Assembly (NCBI RefSeq): GCF_050510895.1
Contig: NZ_JBNINT010000001.1
Span: 310,001 to 374,000, forward strand
Reading direction: 5' to 3'
DNA length: 64,000 nucleotides
Source of the DNA: Pannonibacter phragmitetus_B
GTDB taxonomy: Bacteria > Pseudomonadota > Alphaproteobacteria > Rhizobiales > Stappiaceae
Shown: positions 9,722 through 21,039 of the stretch, piece after piece
Layout: each line of letters starts with the position of its first letter
How positions within the stretch are numbered: the stretch's first letter is position 1
The notes under the pieces: generated by a model
What the model was told of the DNA's origin: nothing
The model's database searches: none
Seen by the model: the letters and a program-made list of their open reading frames with translations, nothing else
Translations under genes and position numbers: made by a program

Positions 9722-10036
9722 GGCACATTCCTTTTTGGATGCGCAATATGTTCGGTTTGGTTCCTTTTTTCAAGTTTCAGGCGATAGGGCGAATGCTTGC
9801 CGGAGATGCGCCGGTTTTTCCGCGGTGCGGGAAGGAGGGTGCGATGCACAAGAAATACATGCTGTTATGCAGCATGGCCTTTTCGCACTGCGTTTCGCTT
9901 GGCCGGTACCAGGCAAGTGATTGACCTTACGTGAGAAAACAAAAACGAACAGAAACGAAAATCAACGATTGACGAAAGCCTGCGTCTTGTGGTTCGTTTG
10001 TTTTCACAAATGTCCGGTTTCAGGAGGCCTTTGCCC
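9722..10036. promoter_or_regulatory. glpR-glpD divergent control region with phased GlpR-type repeats
   Basis: The sequence AAACGAA occurs at 9943-9949 and 9953-9959, with related copies CAACGAT at 9963-9969 and GACGAAA at 9971-9977, so the first three are phased by 10 bp. The complement TTCGTTT follows at 9993-9999. A similar TTCGGTTT lies at 9751-9758, close to the glpR start. DeoR-family repressors commonly bind several direct repeats of a TTTCGTTT-like half-site, so these are proposed GlpR operators. A ribosome-binding site AGGAGG (10022-10027) precedes the glpD start. The rest of the gap shows no gene. Confidence 0.55.
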
Positions 10037-11638
10037 GTGACGTCGCAGCAGGACCAGGTGGTCGATCTCTTTATCATCGGTGGCGGCATCAATGGCTGCG
10101 GCATTGCCCGTGATGCAGCGGGGCGCGGCCTGTCCGTGGCGCTGGCCGAGATGAACGACCTGGCATCGGCCACCTCTTCGGCCTCCACCAAGCTGTTCCA
10201 TGGCGGGTTGCGGTATCTCGAGTATTTCGAGGTCCGGCTGGTGCGCGAGGCGCTGATTGAACGCGAGACGCTGCTGGAAGCCATGCCCCACATCAGCTGG
10301 CCCATGCGTTTCGTGCTGCCCTATCACAAGGACATGCGCTTTGAGGGCGAGACGCCTACGTCAAAGCTGTTGAACATGGTGATGCCCTGGATGAAGGGCC
10401 GCCGCCCGGCGTGGCTGATCCGCTTTGGCCTGTTCCTCTATGACAATCTGGGCGGCCGCAAGATTCTGCCCGGCACGACGACAGTTGATCTGAAGTCAGG
10501 TCCCGAGGGTGAGCCGCTTCAGGACCGCTTTGCCAAGGCCTATGAATATTCCGACTGCTGGATCGAGGACTCGCGCCTTGTGGTGCTGAATGCCCGTGAT
10601 GCCAAGGCGCGTGGCGCCGAGGTGATGGTGCGCACCCGCGTTATCTCCGCCGAGCGGTTGGATGGCCTCTGGTCGATTGAGCTGGAAGACTGCAACACCG
10701 GCGCCCGCACCAGCCGCAAGGCGAAGATGCTGGTCAATGCTGGTGGCCCGTGGGTCGGAGACGTGATCCGTAACACTGTGCGCTCCAATTCGCAGGACAG
10801 CGTGCGTCTGGTGCGCGGCAGCCATATCGTTACGAAGAAACTCTTCGATCACGGCAAGTGCTACTTCTTCCAGGGCGAGGATGGCCGGATCATCTTCGCC
10901 ATTCCTTATGAGACGGACTTCACCCTCATTGGCACCACGGATGCCGACCATCCGGAGCCGGGTGTCAAGCCGGTTTGCACGGACGCGGAACGAGACTATC
11001 TGCTGAAATTCGCTTCCGGCTATTTCAAGCGCCCGGTGACGGTTGATGATATCGTCTGGAGCTATTCCGGTGTGCGTCCGCTTTACAACGATGGTGCCAA
11101 GTCGGCGACGGCGGCGACCCGCGATTACGTGCTGAAGGTGGAAGAGACTGGCGGTGCGCCGCTTCTCAACGTCTTCGGGGGCAAGATCACCACCTACCGC
11201 AAGCTCGCTGAGCATGCGCTGGAAAAGATCGTGCCCTACTTCCCCGGCGCTGCCGGGGCCTGGACAGCCCGTGTGCCGCTTCCGGGCGGCGACTTCCCGG
11301 TGCTGGGCGTTCCGAAGCTGATCGGGGATCTGCGCGCCGCGTATCCGTTCCTCGATGAGCGCTGGGCCACGCGCCTGGTGAAGGCCTATGGCACCGAGGC
11401 GGCAGGTATTCTGGATGGTGCGGCAAAGGTGGAGGACCTTGGCCGTCACTTCGGATGGAACCTGACCGAGCGGGAAGTCAACTGGCTGATCGATAAGGAA
11501 TATGCGCGCACCGCAGAGGATGTGGTGTGGCGCAGGTCGAAACTGGGACTTCGTCTGAATGCTGCGGAGGTGGCGGCACTGGACGAGTGGATGAAAAATG
11601 CCTGCGCGCTGCGGCTTGGGGAGGTTGCAGCTCAGTAG
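10037..11638 (+). CDS. glpD: Glycerol-3-phosphate dehydrogenase, FAD-dependent aerobic type
   Basis: Membrane-associated flavoenzyme that oxidises sn-glycerol 3-phosphate to dihydroxyacetone phosphate and passes electrons to quinone. The GTG at 10037 is chosen because AGGAGG lies 9 bases upstream and the protein then begins MTSQQDQVVDLFIIGGGINGCGIARD, with the FAD dinucleotide-binding GGGINGCG at the extreme N-terminus. Other family blocks seen are SASTKLFHGGLRYLE, VNAGGPWVGD, GTTDADH and SGVRPLYNDG. It is 533 aa and intact. It is the first gene of the glp operon, so catabolism of the kinase product is coupled to uptake. Confidence 0.95.
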   Translation: MTSQQDQVVDLFIIGGGINGCGIARDAAGRGLSVALAEMNDLASATSSASTKLFHGGLRYLEYFEVRLVREALIERETLLEAMPHISWPMRFVLPYHKDMRFEGETPTSKLLNMVMPWMKGRRPAWLIRFGLFLYDNLGGRKILPGTTTVDLKSGPEGEPLQDRFAKAYEYSDCWIEDSRLVVLNARDAKARGAEVMVRTRVISAERLDGLWSIELEDCNTGARTSRKAKMLVNAGGPWVGDVIRNTVRSNSQDSVRLVRGSHIVTKKLFDHGKCYFFQGEDGRIIFAIPYETDFTLIGTTDADHPEPGVKPVCTDAERDYLLKFASGYFKRPVTVDDIVWSYSGVRPLYNDGAKSATAATRDYVLKVEETGGAPLLNVFGGKITTYRKLAEHALEKIVPYFPGAAGAWTARVPLPGGDFPVLGVPKLIGDLRAAYPFLDERWATRLVKAYGTEAAGILDGAAKVEDLGRHFGWNLTEREVNWLIDKEYARTAEDVVWRRSKLGLRLNAAEVAALDEWMKNACALRLGEVAAQ

Positions 11639-11661
11639 GAGGAATTGGGAGGAGGGAATAC

Positions 11662-12750
11662 ATGACCCTGGTCCTGGAGAATATCTCCAAGGTCGTGGGT
11701 GGGCTGACGCACATCCATACAACGAACCTTACCTTACGTGAGGGCAGCATGAACGTCCTGCTTGGACCTACTTTGTCCGGCAAGACGTCACTCATGCGCC
11801 TGATGGCCGGCCTTGATCAGCCATCTTCGGGCAAGATCCTCTGGAACGGCACGGATGTGACCGGCGTGCGGGTGCAGGATCGCGCCATCGCCATGGTCTA
11901 TCAGCAGTTCATCAACTATCCGGCAATGACCGTCTATGACAACATTGCCAGTCCGCTGCGGCTGATGGGCAAGCCTGCTGCGGAAATCGACAGGGCGGTG
12001 CGTCAGACCGCCGAGATGATGAAACTCACCCCCATGCTGCAACGCAAGCCCCTCGAACTTTCGGGCGGCCAGCAACAGCGCTGTGCGCTGGCGCGTGCGC
12101 TTGTGAAGGATGCAGGTCTGGTGCTGCTTGATGAGCCGCTCGCCAACCTCGACTACAAGCTGCGCGAAGAACTGCGCGTCGAAATCCCGAAGATCTTCGA
12201 GGCATCCGGTTCGATCTTCGTCTACGCAACGACGGAACCGGAAGAGGCATTGCTGCTCGGCGGCAACACGGCGACGCTCTGGCAGGGCCGGGTGACGCAG
12301 TTTGGCCCGACGCCGGAGGTCTACCGGCGCCCGGTTGATGCCACGACGGCGCGCGTTTTCTCCGATCCTCCAATGAATTTCCTGCAGATCGCCAAAGCCG
12401 GTGCCCAGCTTATGTTCGGCGACGGCCAGTCGATTCCGGCCGCCGGAAAACTCTCGGATCTGAGCGACGGACGTTACATCGCAGGCTTCCGCCCCAACCA
12501 TCTGGAACTGCACCGGCACAGCGCCGATGCCATGGAATTCACCGCGCATCTGATGGTGACGGAGATCACCGGCTCGGAGACTTTCGTGCATCTGGAGCAC
12601 CATGGCGAGCGCTGGGTCGGACTTGTGCATGGCGTGCATGACCTGACCCTGGGAACGGCGCTCAAGCTCTATCTCGACCCTTCCCATGTCTATGTCTTCG
12701 GACAGGACGGTTCGCTGGTGGCGCCGGCCGCCTATGCACTGGCAGCGTGA
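11662..12750 (+). CDS. glpS: Glycerol ABC transporter ATPase GlpS
   Basis: One of two ATPases of the glycerol importer. The start at ATG 11662 (MTLVLENIS) follows a GGAGGGAATAC ribosome-binding region; an earlier in-frame ATG would run into glpD. Walker A is GPTLSGKTS (about residues 35-43), the signature LSGGQQQRCALARAL is canonical and Walker B reads VLLDEPLANLD. The H-loop position, normally THDQ, reads TTEP here, so the switch histidine is missing. A TOBE-like C-terminal domain follows. It is 362 aa and intact. Together with GlpT, whose signature is degenerate, it should form an asymmetric dimer with one good and one poor ATP site. Confidence 0.88.
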   Translation: MTLVLENISKVVGGLTHIHTTNLTLREGSMNVLLGPTLSGKTSLMRLMAGLDQPSSGKILWNGTDVTGVRVQDRAIAMVYQQFINYPAMTVYDNIASPLRLMGKPAAEIDRAVRQTAEMMKLTPMLQRKPLELSGGQQQRCALARALVKDAGLVLLDEPLANLDYKLREELRVEIPKIFEASGSIFVYATTEPEEALLLGGNTATLWQGRVTQFGPTPEVYRRPVDATTARVFSDPPMNFLQIAKAGAQLMFGDGQSIPAAGKLSDLSDGRYIAGFRPNHLELHRHSADAMEFTAHLMVTEITGSETFVHLEHHGERWVGLVHGVHDLTLGTALKLYLDPSHVYVFGQDGSLVAPAAYALAA

Positions 12751-12760
12751 GGAGGGACCC

Positions 12761-13835
12761 ATGGCCAAGATCACGCTCGACAATCTCGCCCATTCCTACA
12801 ATCCGCGCCCGAAGAGCGAGGAAGACTTTGCGCTCAAGGAGCTGAACCACGTCTGGAACGATGGTGAAGCCTATGCGCTGCTTGGCTCTTCCGGCTGCGG
12901 CAAGTCCACGCTTCTCAACATCATCTCCGGCCTGCTGGTGCCGAGCCAGGGCCGCATCCTCTTCAACGATGCCGACGTCACGGAGAAAGCGACGGCAGAA
13001 CGCAACATTGCGCAGGTGTTCCAGTTCCCGGTCGTTTACGACACGATGACGGTGCGCGGAAACCTGGCGTTTCCGCTGAAGAACCGGGGGCGAGCGCTGC
13101 CTATGTCGCCGAGCGCGTGCAGAAGATTGCCCGCATGATCGGCATGGAAGAGGTGTTGGACCGCAAGGCCCGCGGGTTGACCGCAGATGCCAAGCAGAAG
13201 ATTTCCCTCGGCCGCGGCATGGTGCGTGAGGACGTCAATGCGCTGCTCTTCGACGAACCGCTGACTGTGATCGACCCGCACATGAAGTGGGAACTCAGAA
13301 CGCAGCTGAAGTCGCTGCATCACGAGTTCGGCCACACGATGATCTATGTGACGCACGACCAGACCGAGGCGCTGACTTTCGCCGACAAGGTGGTGGTGAT
13401 GTTTGATGGCCGGGTGGTGCAGATCGGCACGCCGCAGGAACTGTTCGAGCGGCCCGCGCACACCTTCGTCGGCTATTTCATCGGCTCGCCGGGCATGAAC
13501 CTCATGGATGCCAAGGTCGAGGGCAAGACGGCCTATGTGAACGGGGCAACCATTCCGCTTGGTCACGGCTATTCCGGTCTGAATGGCAAGATACAGATCG
13601 GTGTGCGTCCCGAGTTCGTGCGCTTGTCGGAGACTGAAGGCTTGCCGGTGAAGGTGCGCCGCGTCGAGGATGCAGGGCGGCACAAGGTCGTCCGGGCCGA
13701 GTTCTTCGGTGCAGACATCAACATCATTGCGGGCGAAAGCGACCCCGTCACATCCGGCATGACCCGCGTGGTGTTCGATCCCGCGCATGTCAATGTCTAT
13801 GCCGACAGCTGGCGCGTTACGGGGGAGGCCGCCTG

Positions 13836-13836
<1 letters not shown>
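12761..13836 (+). CDS. glpT: Glycerol ABC transporter ATPase GlpT (one-base frameshift)
   Basis: Second ATPase of the glycerol importer. ATG 12761 lies 10 bases after the glpS stop. Walker A GSSGCGKST, Walker B ALLFDEPLT and the H-loop YVTHDQTEA are canonical. The ABC signature, normally LSGGQ, reads LTADAKQKISLGRG and is degenerate. A TOBE-like C-terminal domain follows. The frame breaks near 13090 in a GGGGG run; adding one G joins FPLKNRG to ASAAYVAERVQKIARMIG and gives 358 aa. Its TGA overlaps the glpP ATG. This rhizobial GlpT is an ABC ATPase and should not be confused with the E. coli glycerol-3-phosphate antiporter of the same name. Confidence 0.86.
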
Positions 13837-15567
<1,731 letters not shown>

Positions 15568-15583
15568 TCTGAGGGAGACAGAT

Positions 15584-15854
15584 ATGGACTGGATGGCCTG
15601 GACTGTTCCGACCGCGATCTTCTTCGCAACGATAGCGTCGCTGCTGGTGGTCTTCACCGTGCTTGCGATCCGCTTTCCGGAGACCCCGCGCACTGGTGTG
15701 CTCCGGATCGAGACGACCCGGGGGACCGTCTCTTCATAAGCCTTCTGGGCTCAGCCTTCATCACGCTTGGCTGGCTCGCCGTCTTCGGTGCTCCCTTGTG
15801 GGGGCTCTGATCGCCTGTCTGGTCTATGCCCTGGCGGTTTTCCGCTGGGTCTGA
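15584..15854 (+). CDS. DUF2160-family small membrane protein of the glycerol operon (two frameshifts)
   Basis: Small inner-membrane protein of about 90 aa that sits between permease and binding-protein genes in rhizobial glycerol operons. Its exact role is unknown; it may assist the transporter. The start at ATG 15584 reads MDWMAWTVPTAIFFATIASLL, the usual DUF2160 opening. Two G runs are each one base short: near 15722 (restoring TTRGDRLFISLLGS) and near 15802 (restoring APLWGALIACLVYALAVFRWV). With both corrected the length divides exactly by three. As sequenced it would stop after 51 residues. Confidence 0.75.
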
Positions 15855-15904
15855 CGGGGCAGGCAACCTGATCTCACGATCATGAAACTTCGGGAGGAAA
15901 TGGA

Positions 15905-17611
15905 ATGAGAGTGTTTTACACCTCCACCGCTATGGCGCTCGCCATGCTGGTCGGAAGCGGAAGCGCCTTTGCTGACATGGAGGCGGCAAAGAAGTTCCTC
16001 GACGCGGAAATCGGTGACATGTCGGCGCTGTCGCGCGCCGATCAGGAAGCCGAGATGCAGTGGTTCATTGACGCTGCTGCTCCGTTCAAGGGTATGGAGA
16101 TCAAGGTCGTCTCCGAGACGATTACCACCCATGAATACGAGGCCAAGGTGCTGGCCCCGGCTTTCACTGCGATCACCGGCATCAAGATCACCCATGATCT
16201 GATCGGCGAAGGCGACGTGGTGGAGAAACTGCAGACCCAGATGCAGTCGGGAGAAAACATCTACGACGCCTATATCAATGACTCGGATCTGATCGGCACC
16301 CACTGGCGCTACCAGCAGGCCCGCAACCTGACCGACTGGATGGCGGATGAAGGCAAGGATGTCACCAATCCGGGCCTCGATCTGAATGATTACATCGGCA
16401 TCAAGTTCACGACCGGCCCGGATGGAAAGCTCTACCAGCTTCCCGATCAGCAGTTCGCGAACCTTTACTGGTTCCGGTACGACTGGTTCAACGACGAGAA
16501 GAACAAGGCAGACTTCAAGGCCAAGTATGGCTATGAGCTCGGCGTCCCGGTGAACTGGTCGGCGTATGAGGATATCGCCGAATTCTTCACCGGCCGGGAA
16601 ATCGACGGCAAGAAAGTCTATGGCCACATGGACTACGGCAAGAAGGACCCGTCTCTTGGCTGGCGCTTCACCGATGCCTGGCTGTCGATGGCCGGTGCCG
16701 GCGACAAGGGCGAGCCGAATGGCCTTCCGGTCGATGAATGGGGCATTCGCGTCAACGAGAGCTTCCAGCCGGTCGGCTCCTGCGTGGCCCGTGGTGGCGA
16801 CACCAATGGCCCGGCTGCGGTCTACTCGATCACCAAATATATCGAGTGGCTGAACAAGTACGCGCCTCCGGCTGCCGCCGGCATGGTGTTCGGCGAAGCC
16901 GGTCCGGTGCCTGCCCAGGGTGAAATCGCCCAGCAGATCTTCTGGTACACCGCCTTCACCGCCGACATGGTCAAGCCTGGCCTGCCGGTCATGAACGAGG
17001 ACGGCACGCCGAAGTGGCGCATGGCTCCCTCGCCGCATGGCGTGTACTGGGAAGAGGGCATGAAGGTTGGCTATCAGGACGCTGGCTCCTGGACGCTGAT
17101 GAAGTCCACTCCGGTTGACCGTGCCAAGGCGGCCTGGCTCTATGCCCAGTTCGTCACCTCCAAGACCGTAGACGTGAAGAAGAGCCATGTCGGCCTGACC
17201 TTCATCCGCGAGTCCACTCTCGCGCATGACAGCTTCACCGAACGGGCTCCCAAGCTTGGCGGTCTGGTCGAGTTCTACCGCTCGCCCGCCCGTCTGCAGT
17301 GGTCGCCGACTGGCACCAACGTTCCGGACTATCCGAAGCTGGCACAGCTGTGGTGGCAGAACATTGGTGATGCTTCCTCCGGTGCAAAGTCCCCGCAGGA
17401 AGCCATGGATGCCCTTTGCGCTGAGCAGGAAAAGGTGCTTGAGCGCCTGGAGCGTGCAGGCGTGCAGGGCGATATCGGTCCTAAGCTGAATGAGGAGCAG
17501 AGCGCTGAGTTCTGGTTCGACCAGCCGGGTGCGCCCAAGCGCAAGATCCCGGACGAGAAGGAACAGCCGGTTACCGTTTCCTATGATGAGCTGATTGCTT
17601 CGTGGAAATAA
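15905..17611 (+). CDS. glpV: Glycerol ABC transporter substrate-binding protein GlpV
   Basis: Periplasmic binding protein that delivers glycerol to GlpPQ. It has a signal peptide (MRVFYTSTAMALAMLV, cleavage near SAFA-DM) and a long 568-aa mature-type sequence, larger than most sugar-binding proteins but usual for this family. Blocks such as YDAYINDSDLIGTHWRYQQARNL and DQQFANLYWFRYDWF are typical of GlpV-like proteins. GGGAGG (about 15893) precedes the start. It is intact. A strong stem-loop follows its stop before glpK, likely raising its mRNA level over the flanking genes. Confidence 0.88.
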   Translation: MRVFYTSTAMALAMLVGSGSAFADMEAAKKFLDAEIGDMSALSRADQEAEMQWFIDAAAPFKGMEIKVVSETITTHEYEAKVLAPAFTAITGIKITHDLIGEGDVVEKLQTQMQSGENIYDAYINDSDLIGTHWRYQQARNLTDWMADEGKDVTNPGLDLNDYIGIKFTTGPDGKLYQLPDQQFANLYWFRYDWFNDEKNKADFKAKYGYELGVPVNWSAYEDIAEFFTGREIDGKKVYGHMDYGKKDPSLGWRFTDAWLSMAGAGDKGEPNGLPVDEWGIRVNESFQPVGSCVARGGDTNGPAAVYSITKYIEWLNKYAPPAAAGMVFGEAGPVPAQGEIAQQIFWYTAFTADMVKPGLPVMNEDGTPKWRMAPSPHGVYWEEGMKVGYQDAGSWTLMKSTPVDRAKAAWLYAQFVTSKTVDVKKSHVGLTFIRESTLAHDSFTERAPKLGGLVEFYRSPARLQWSPTGTNVPDYPKLAQLWWQNIGDASSGAKSPQEAMDALCAEQEKVLERLERAGVQGDIGPKLNEEQSAEFWFDQPGAPKRKIPDEKEQPVTVSYDELIASWK

Positions 17612-17634
17612 GTAATTAGCTATCGACAAACAGG

Positions 17635-17656
17635 GGCGGGGCCGTAAGGTCCCGCC
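17635..17656 (+). other. Stem-loop with GTAA tetraloop between glpV and glpK
   Basis: A 9-bp stem (GGCGGGGCC with GGTCCCGCC, one G-U pair) closes a GTAA loop of the GNRA type and is followed by only three T. It starts 23 bases after the glpV stop. It can act as a weak terminator or a 3' stabilising hairpin that increases binding-protein mRNA relative to glpK. Confidence 0.6.
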
Positions 17657-17778
17657 TTTGGGCTGACCGGGTTCCTGCGGAAAAACGCCATGGAGCCGGT
17701 CTTATGAAACAACAGGATTCTCCCCTCGTGCGGCATGGCGATGGGGCTTCTGCGGCTGGTGCAATCGAGGAGGCTGAC

Positions 17779-19265
17779 TTGACCTATATTCTTGCCATCG
17801 ACCAGGGCACGACTTCGAGCCGCGCGATCCTCTTCGACAAGCACATGAAGGTGGTTGCGAGCGCGCAGGAGGAATTTCCGCAGATCTATCCCCAGTCCGG
17901 CTGGGTGGAGCATGATCCGGCGGACCTTTGGTCGACGACAGCCGGTTCCTGCCGCGCCGCCATTGAGCGTGCCGGGCGGATGGGCCGTGACATTGCCGCC
18001 ATCGGCATCACCAACCAGCGCGAAACCACCCTCGTGTGGGACCGGAATACCGGTCAGCCGGTCTACAACGCCATCGTCTGGCAGGACCGCCGCACGGCGG
18101 ACTTGTGCCGCAAGCTGAAGGACGATGGCCATGAGGCCATGGTCAGCGCCCGCACCGGCCTGCTGTTGGACCCCTATTTCTCCGGCACGAAGCTGAAGTG
18201 GATCCTCGACAATGTGGAAGGCGCCCGTGCCCGCGCCGAAAAGGGGAGTTGCTGTTCGGTACGGTTGACAGCTTCCTCATCTGGAAGCTGACGGCTGGTG
18301 CCGTCCACGCAACAGATGCCACCAACGCGGCCCGCACGCTGCTGTTCGACATTCACAAGGGCGAGTGGAGCGCAGAAATCTGCAAGCTTCTCGATATTCC
18401 CATGGGGATGCTGCCGGAAGTGCGCGATTGTGCCGCCGCCTATGGCCACACCCGCGCTGACCTTTTCGGCCACGAAATCCCGATCATGGGCGTTGCCGGT
18501 GACCAGCAGGCTGCCACTGTGGGACAGGCCTGTTTCAAGCCGGGCATGCTGAAGTCCACCTACGGCACCGGCTGCTTTGCTCTGCTCAACACCGGTGACA
18601 AGCCGGTCGTATCGAAGAGCCGTCTGCTGACCACCATCGCCTACCAGATTGGCGGAAAGCGCACCTATGCGCTGGAAGGTTCCATCTTCATTGCCGGTGC
18701 CGTGGTCCAGTGGCTGCGCGATGGGCTGAAGATCATCCGCGAGGCCAAGGAAACCCAGCCCCTGGCGGAGCAGGCTGATCCCGGCCAGCACGTGATCATG
18801 GTACCTGCCTTCACCGGCCTTGGCGCGCCTTACTGGCGCCCGGATTGCCGCGGTGCGATCTATGGCCTTACCCGCAACTCTGGCCCCGCCGAGTTTGCCA
18901 AGGCGGCGTTGGAAAGCGTCGGTTACCAGACCCGCGATCTTCTCGAAGCGATGCAGGTGGACTGGACGGATGCTGCCGGAAAGCCCGTGCTGCGCGTCGA
19001 TGGCGGCATGAGCGCCAGCGACTGGGCCATGCAGTTCCTCTCCGACATCATCGGCGCACCGGTTGACCGGCCGCAGGTGCTGGAGACGACGGCGCTGGGC
19101 GCGGCCTGGCTTGCAGGCATGGCGGCGGGTGTCTATCCCGACATGGATGGCTTTGCCGAAAGCTGGGCAATCGAAAAGCGCTTTGAGCCCGCCATCGGCG
19201 AAGACGAGCGCCAGCGCAAATACGGCGCATGGAAGTCTGCCGTTGCTGCGACCATGAGCCTTTGA
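17779..19265 (+). CDS. glpK: Glycerol kinase (one-base frameshift)
   Basis: Cytoplasmic FGGY-family kinase that makes sn-glycerol 3-phosphate from glycerol and ATP. The TTG at 17779 is preferred: GAGGAGG lies 6-7 bases upstream and the protein then starts LTYILAIDQGTTSSRAILFD like other GlpK. An ATG at 17704 would add 25 atypical residues. Family blocks include ITNQRETTLVWDR, YNAIVWQDRRT, DVAGDQQAA-type MGVAGDQQAATVGQ, STYGTGCF and VDGGMSASDW. The frame breaks near 18245 in GGGG; one more G joins AEKG to ELLFGTVDSFLIWKL and gives 495 aa (E. coli, about 502). It is the last gene of the glp operon. Confidence 0.9.
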
Positions 19266-19281
19266 ACCATTGACCTCCCGT

Positions 19282-19314
19282 GATCCGGCATATGCAGCCA
19301 GCGTGTGCCGGATC
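19282..19314 (+). terminator. Perfect 9-bp inverted repeat after glpK
   Basis: GATCCGGCA (19282-19290) pairs perfectly with TGCCGGATC (19306-19314) across a 15-nt loop, starting 16 bases after the glpK stop. There is no U run, so it is either a Rho-assisted or 3'-protecting end of the glp transcript, or part of the structured leader of the next gene. Confidence 0.45.
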
Positions 19315-19332
19315 GCACAGACGGACTTATAT

Positions 19333-19455
19333 CGCGCAGCATTTTTGCGCGCCTGTGATGTTGCATCGCAGCGTCAGCCGGGTTAGGTAAAACCCCATAA
19401 GTCATCAGGACCCGGTGCAATTCCGGGTGGCTCTTCCGGCCGCCGATCCGCCGGA
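19333..19455 (+). promoter_or_regulatory. Structured leader upstream of the SulP transporter gene
   Basis: Three consecutive hairpins are predicted in the gap before the SulP start: 19333-19338 with 19346-19351 (CGCGCA/TGCGCG), 19410-19415 with 19423-19428 (ACCCGG/CCGGGT, 7-nt loop) and 19435-19440 with 19450-19455 (TCCGGC/GCCGGA, 9-nt loop). The last two are separated by only six bases. Alphaproteobacterial SulP genes are known to carry a conserved structured RNA upstream (the sul1 motif). Whether this leader matches it cannot be judged by eye, and no known metabolite riboswitch consensus was recognised. Confidence 0.35.
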
Positions 19456-19540
19456 CAATTCACATGATTGCGCATGCAAGGACATTTGGCCGCCTGGCTT
19501 TTACTGGCGGGCCTGCGCTGATCATCTGAACGGATATTCC

Positions 19541-21025
19541 ATGATTTCACTCTCCGCTTACCGGAAACAGTGGTTCGGCAACGTTCGTGCCGATCTTCTC
19601 TCGGGCCTGCTTGTGGCCCTGGCCCTCATCCCCGAAGCCATTGGCTTTTCGATCATCGCGGAGGTCGACCCCAAGGTCGGCCTTTATGCGTCTTTCTCCA
19701 TCGCCGTGATCACTGCCTTTGCAGGTGGGCGGCCTGGCATGATTTCTGCGGCAACTGCCGCAACTGCCGTGCTCATGGTTTCTCTGGTCAGGGAGCATGG
19801 ACTGCAATATTTGCTGGCGGCAACGATCCTCGCCGGCGTTCTGCAAGTGGGCGCAGGGCTGCTGCGGCTGGGCTACGTGATGCGCTTCGTCTCGCGCTCG
19901 GTGATGACAGGCTTCGTCAATGCGCTGGCGATCCTCATCTTCATGGCGCAGGTGCCCGAGCTCATCGGTGTAACGCCGCAAACCTATGTGATGACCGCAG
20001 CCGGCCTGCTGATCATCTATCTGTTTCCGTATGTGACCAAAGCCGTACCATCGCCGCTCGTTTGCATCTTCGTGCTGACTGGCGTTGCCATATGGTTCGG
20101 TCTGGATGTCCGCACCGTCGGAGATACCGGCACGCTGCCATCCACATTGCCTGTCTTCTTGCTGCCCGATGTGCCGCTGACGCTGGAAACCTTCCTGATC
20201 GTGCTGCCTTACTCGGCAGCGGTGGCGGTTGTCGGTCTGCTGGAATCTCTCCTCACGCAGCAGCTCGTGGATGAACTGACGGACACACCATCGGACCGCA
20301 ATCAGGAATGCATCGGTCAGGGGCTTGCCAATTTCGCCACAGGCTTCATCGGCGGCATGGCTGGCTGCGCCATGATCGGGCAGTCGATGATCAACGTGAA
20401 GTCCGGCGGGCGCGGGCGTCTGTCCTGCTTTGCAGCCGGTGTCATCCTGCTCTTGCTCATCGTGACGCTGGGGGATTGGGTGAAGCAGATCCCCATGCCG
20501 GCGCTGGTTGCGATCATGATCATGGTCTCTGTCGGCACCTTCAGCTGGTCGTCGATCCTCAATCTGCGCAGTCATCCGCGCAGCTCCTCCATTGTCATGC
20601 TGGCAACGGTCATCTGTGTTGTGGCAACGCATAACCTTGCCATCGGTGTGCTGGTGGGTGTGTTGCTGTCGGGTATCTTCTTTGCCTGGAAGATCTCCCA
20701 GCTGTTCCGCGTCACGTCGGAGCTGTCCGCCGATGGCCGCAGCCGCACCTATGTGGTGGAAGGCCAGCTGTTCTTTGCTTCGGTCGAGGATTTTTCTTCC
20801 GCCTTTGACTTCCGCGAGGCGCTGGACCGGGTCACAATTGACGTCAGCCGCGCGCACATCTGGGACATTTCCAGTGTCTCGGCGCTGGACATGGTGGTGA
20901 TGAAGTTCCGAAGGGAAGGGGCGGACGTCACCATCACGGGCCTTAACGAAGCCAGTGAAACCATCGTCGACAAGCTCGCGCTGCATGATAAGCCGGGCGC
21001 GCTCGACAAGCTGACGGCCCACTGA
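19541..21025 (+). CDS. SulP-family inorganic anion transporter with STAS domain
   Basis: Inner-membrane transporter (SLC26/SulP) for sulfate, bicarbonate or related anions. The start at ATG 19541 (MISLSAYRKQWFGNVRADLLSGLLVALALIPEA) fits the family; the conserved opening proline-rich helix and a FVNALAILIF helix follow. About 10-12 hydrophobic segments precede a C-terminal cytoplasmic STAS domain (from roughly residue 400) with DVSRAHIWDISSVSALD. It is intact, 494 aa. It overlaps the next gene region: the SulP stop lies 15 bases before the UspA start, so transporter and stress protein are probably cotranscribed. Confidence 0.85.
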   Translation: MISLSAYRKQWFGNVRADLLSGLLVALALIPEAIGFSIIAEVDPKVGLYASFSIAVITAFAGGRPGMISAATAATAVLMVSLVREHGLQYLLAATILAGVLQVGAGLLRLGYVMRFVSRSVMTGFVNALAILIFMAQVPELIGVTPQTYVMTAAGLLIIYLFPYVTKAVPSPLVCIFVLTGVAIWFGLDVRTVGDTGTLPSTLPVFLLPDVPLTLETFLIVLPYSAAVAVVGLLESLLTQQLVDELTDTPSDRNQECIGQGLANFATGFIGGMAGCAMIGQSMINVKSGGRGRLSCFAAGVILLLLIVTLGDWVKQIPMPALVAIMIMVSVGTFSWSSILNLRSHPRSSSIVMLATVICVVATHNLAIGVLVGVLLSGIFFAWKISQLFRVTSELSADGRSRTYVVEGQLFFASVEDFSSAFDFREALDRVTIDVSRAHIWDISSVSALDMVVMKFRREGADVTITGLNEASETIVDKLALHDKPGALDKLTAH

Positions 21026-21039
21026 TGGAGGACAAAGCC

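Noticed and set aside
19333..19455. Cobalamin or yybP-ykoY riboswitch before SulP
   Set aside because: Neither the B12-box nor the Mn-riboswitch conserved cores could be found; only generic hairpins are visible.
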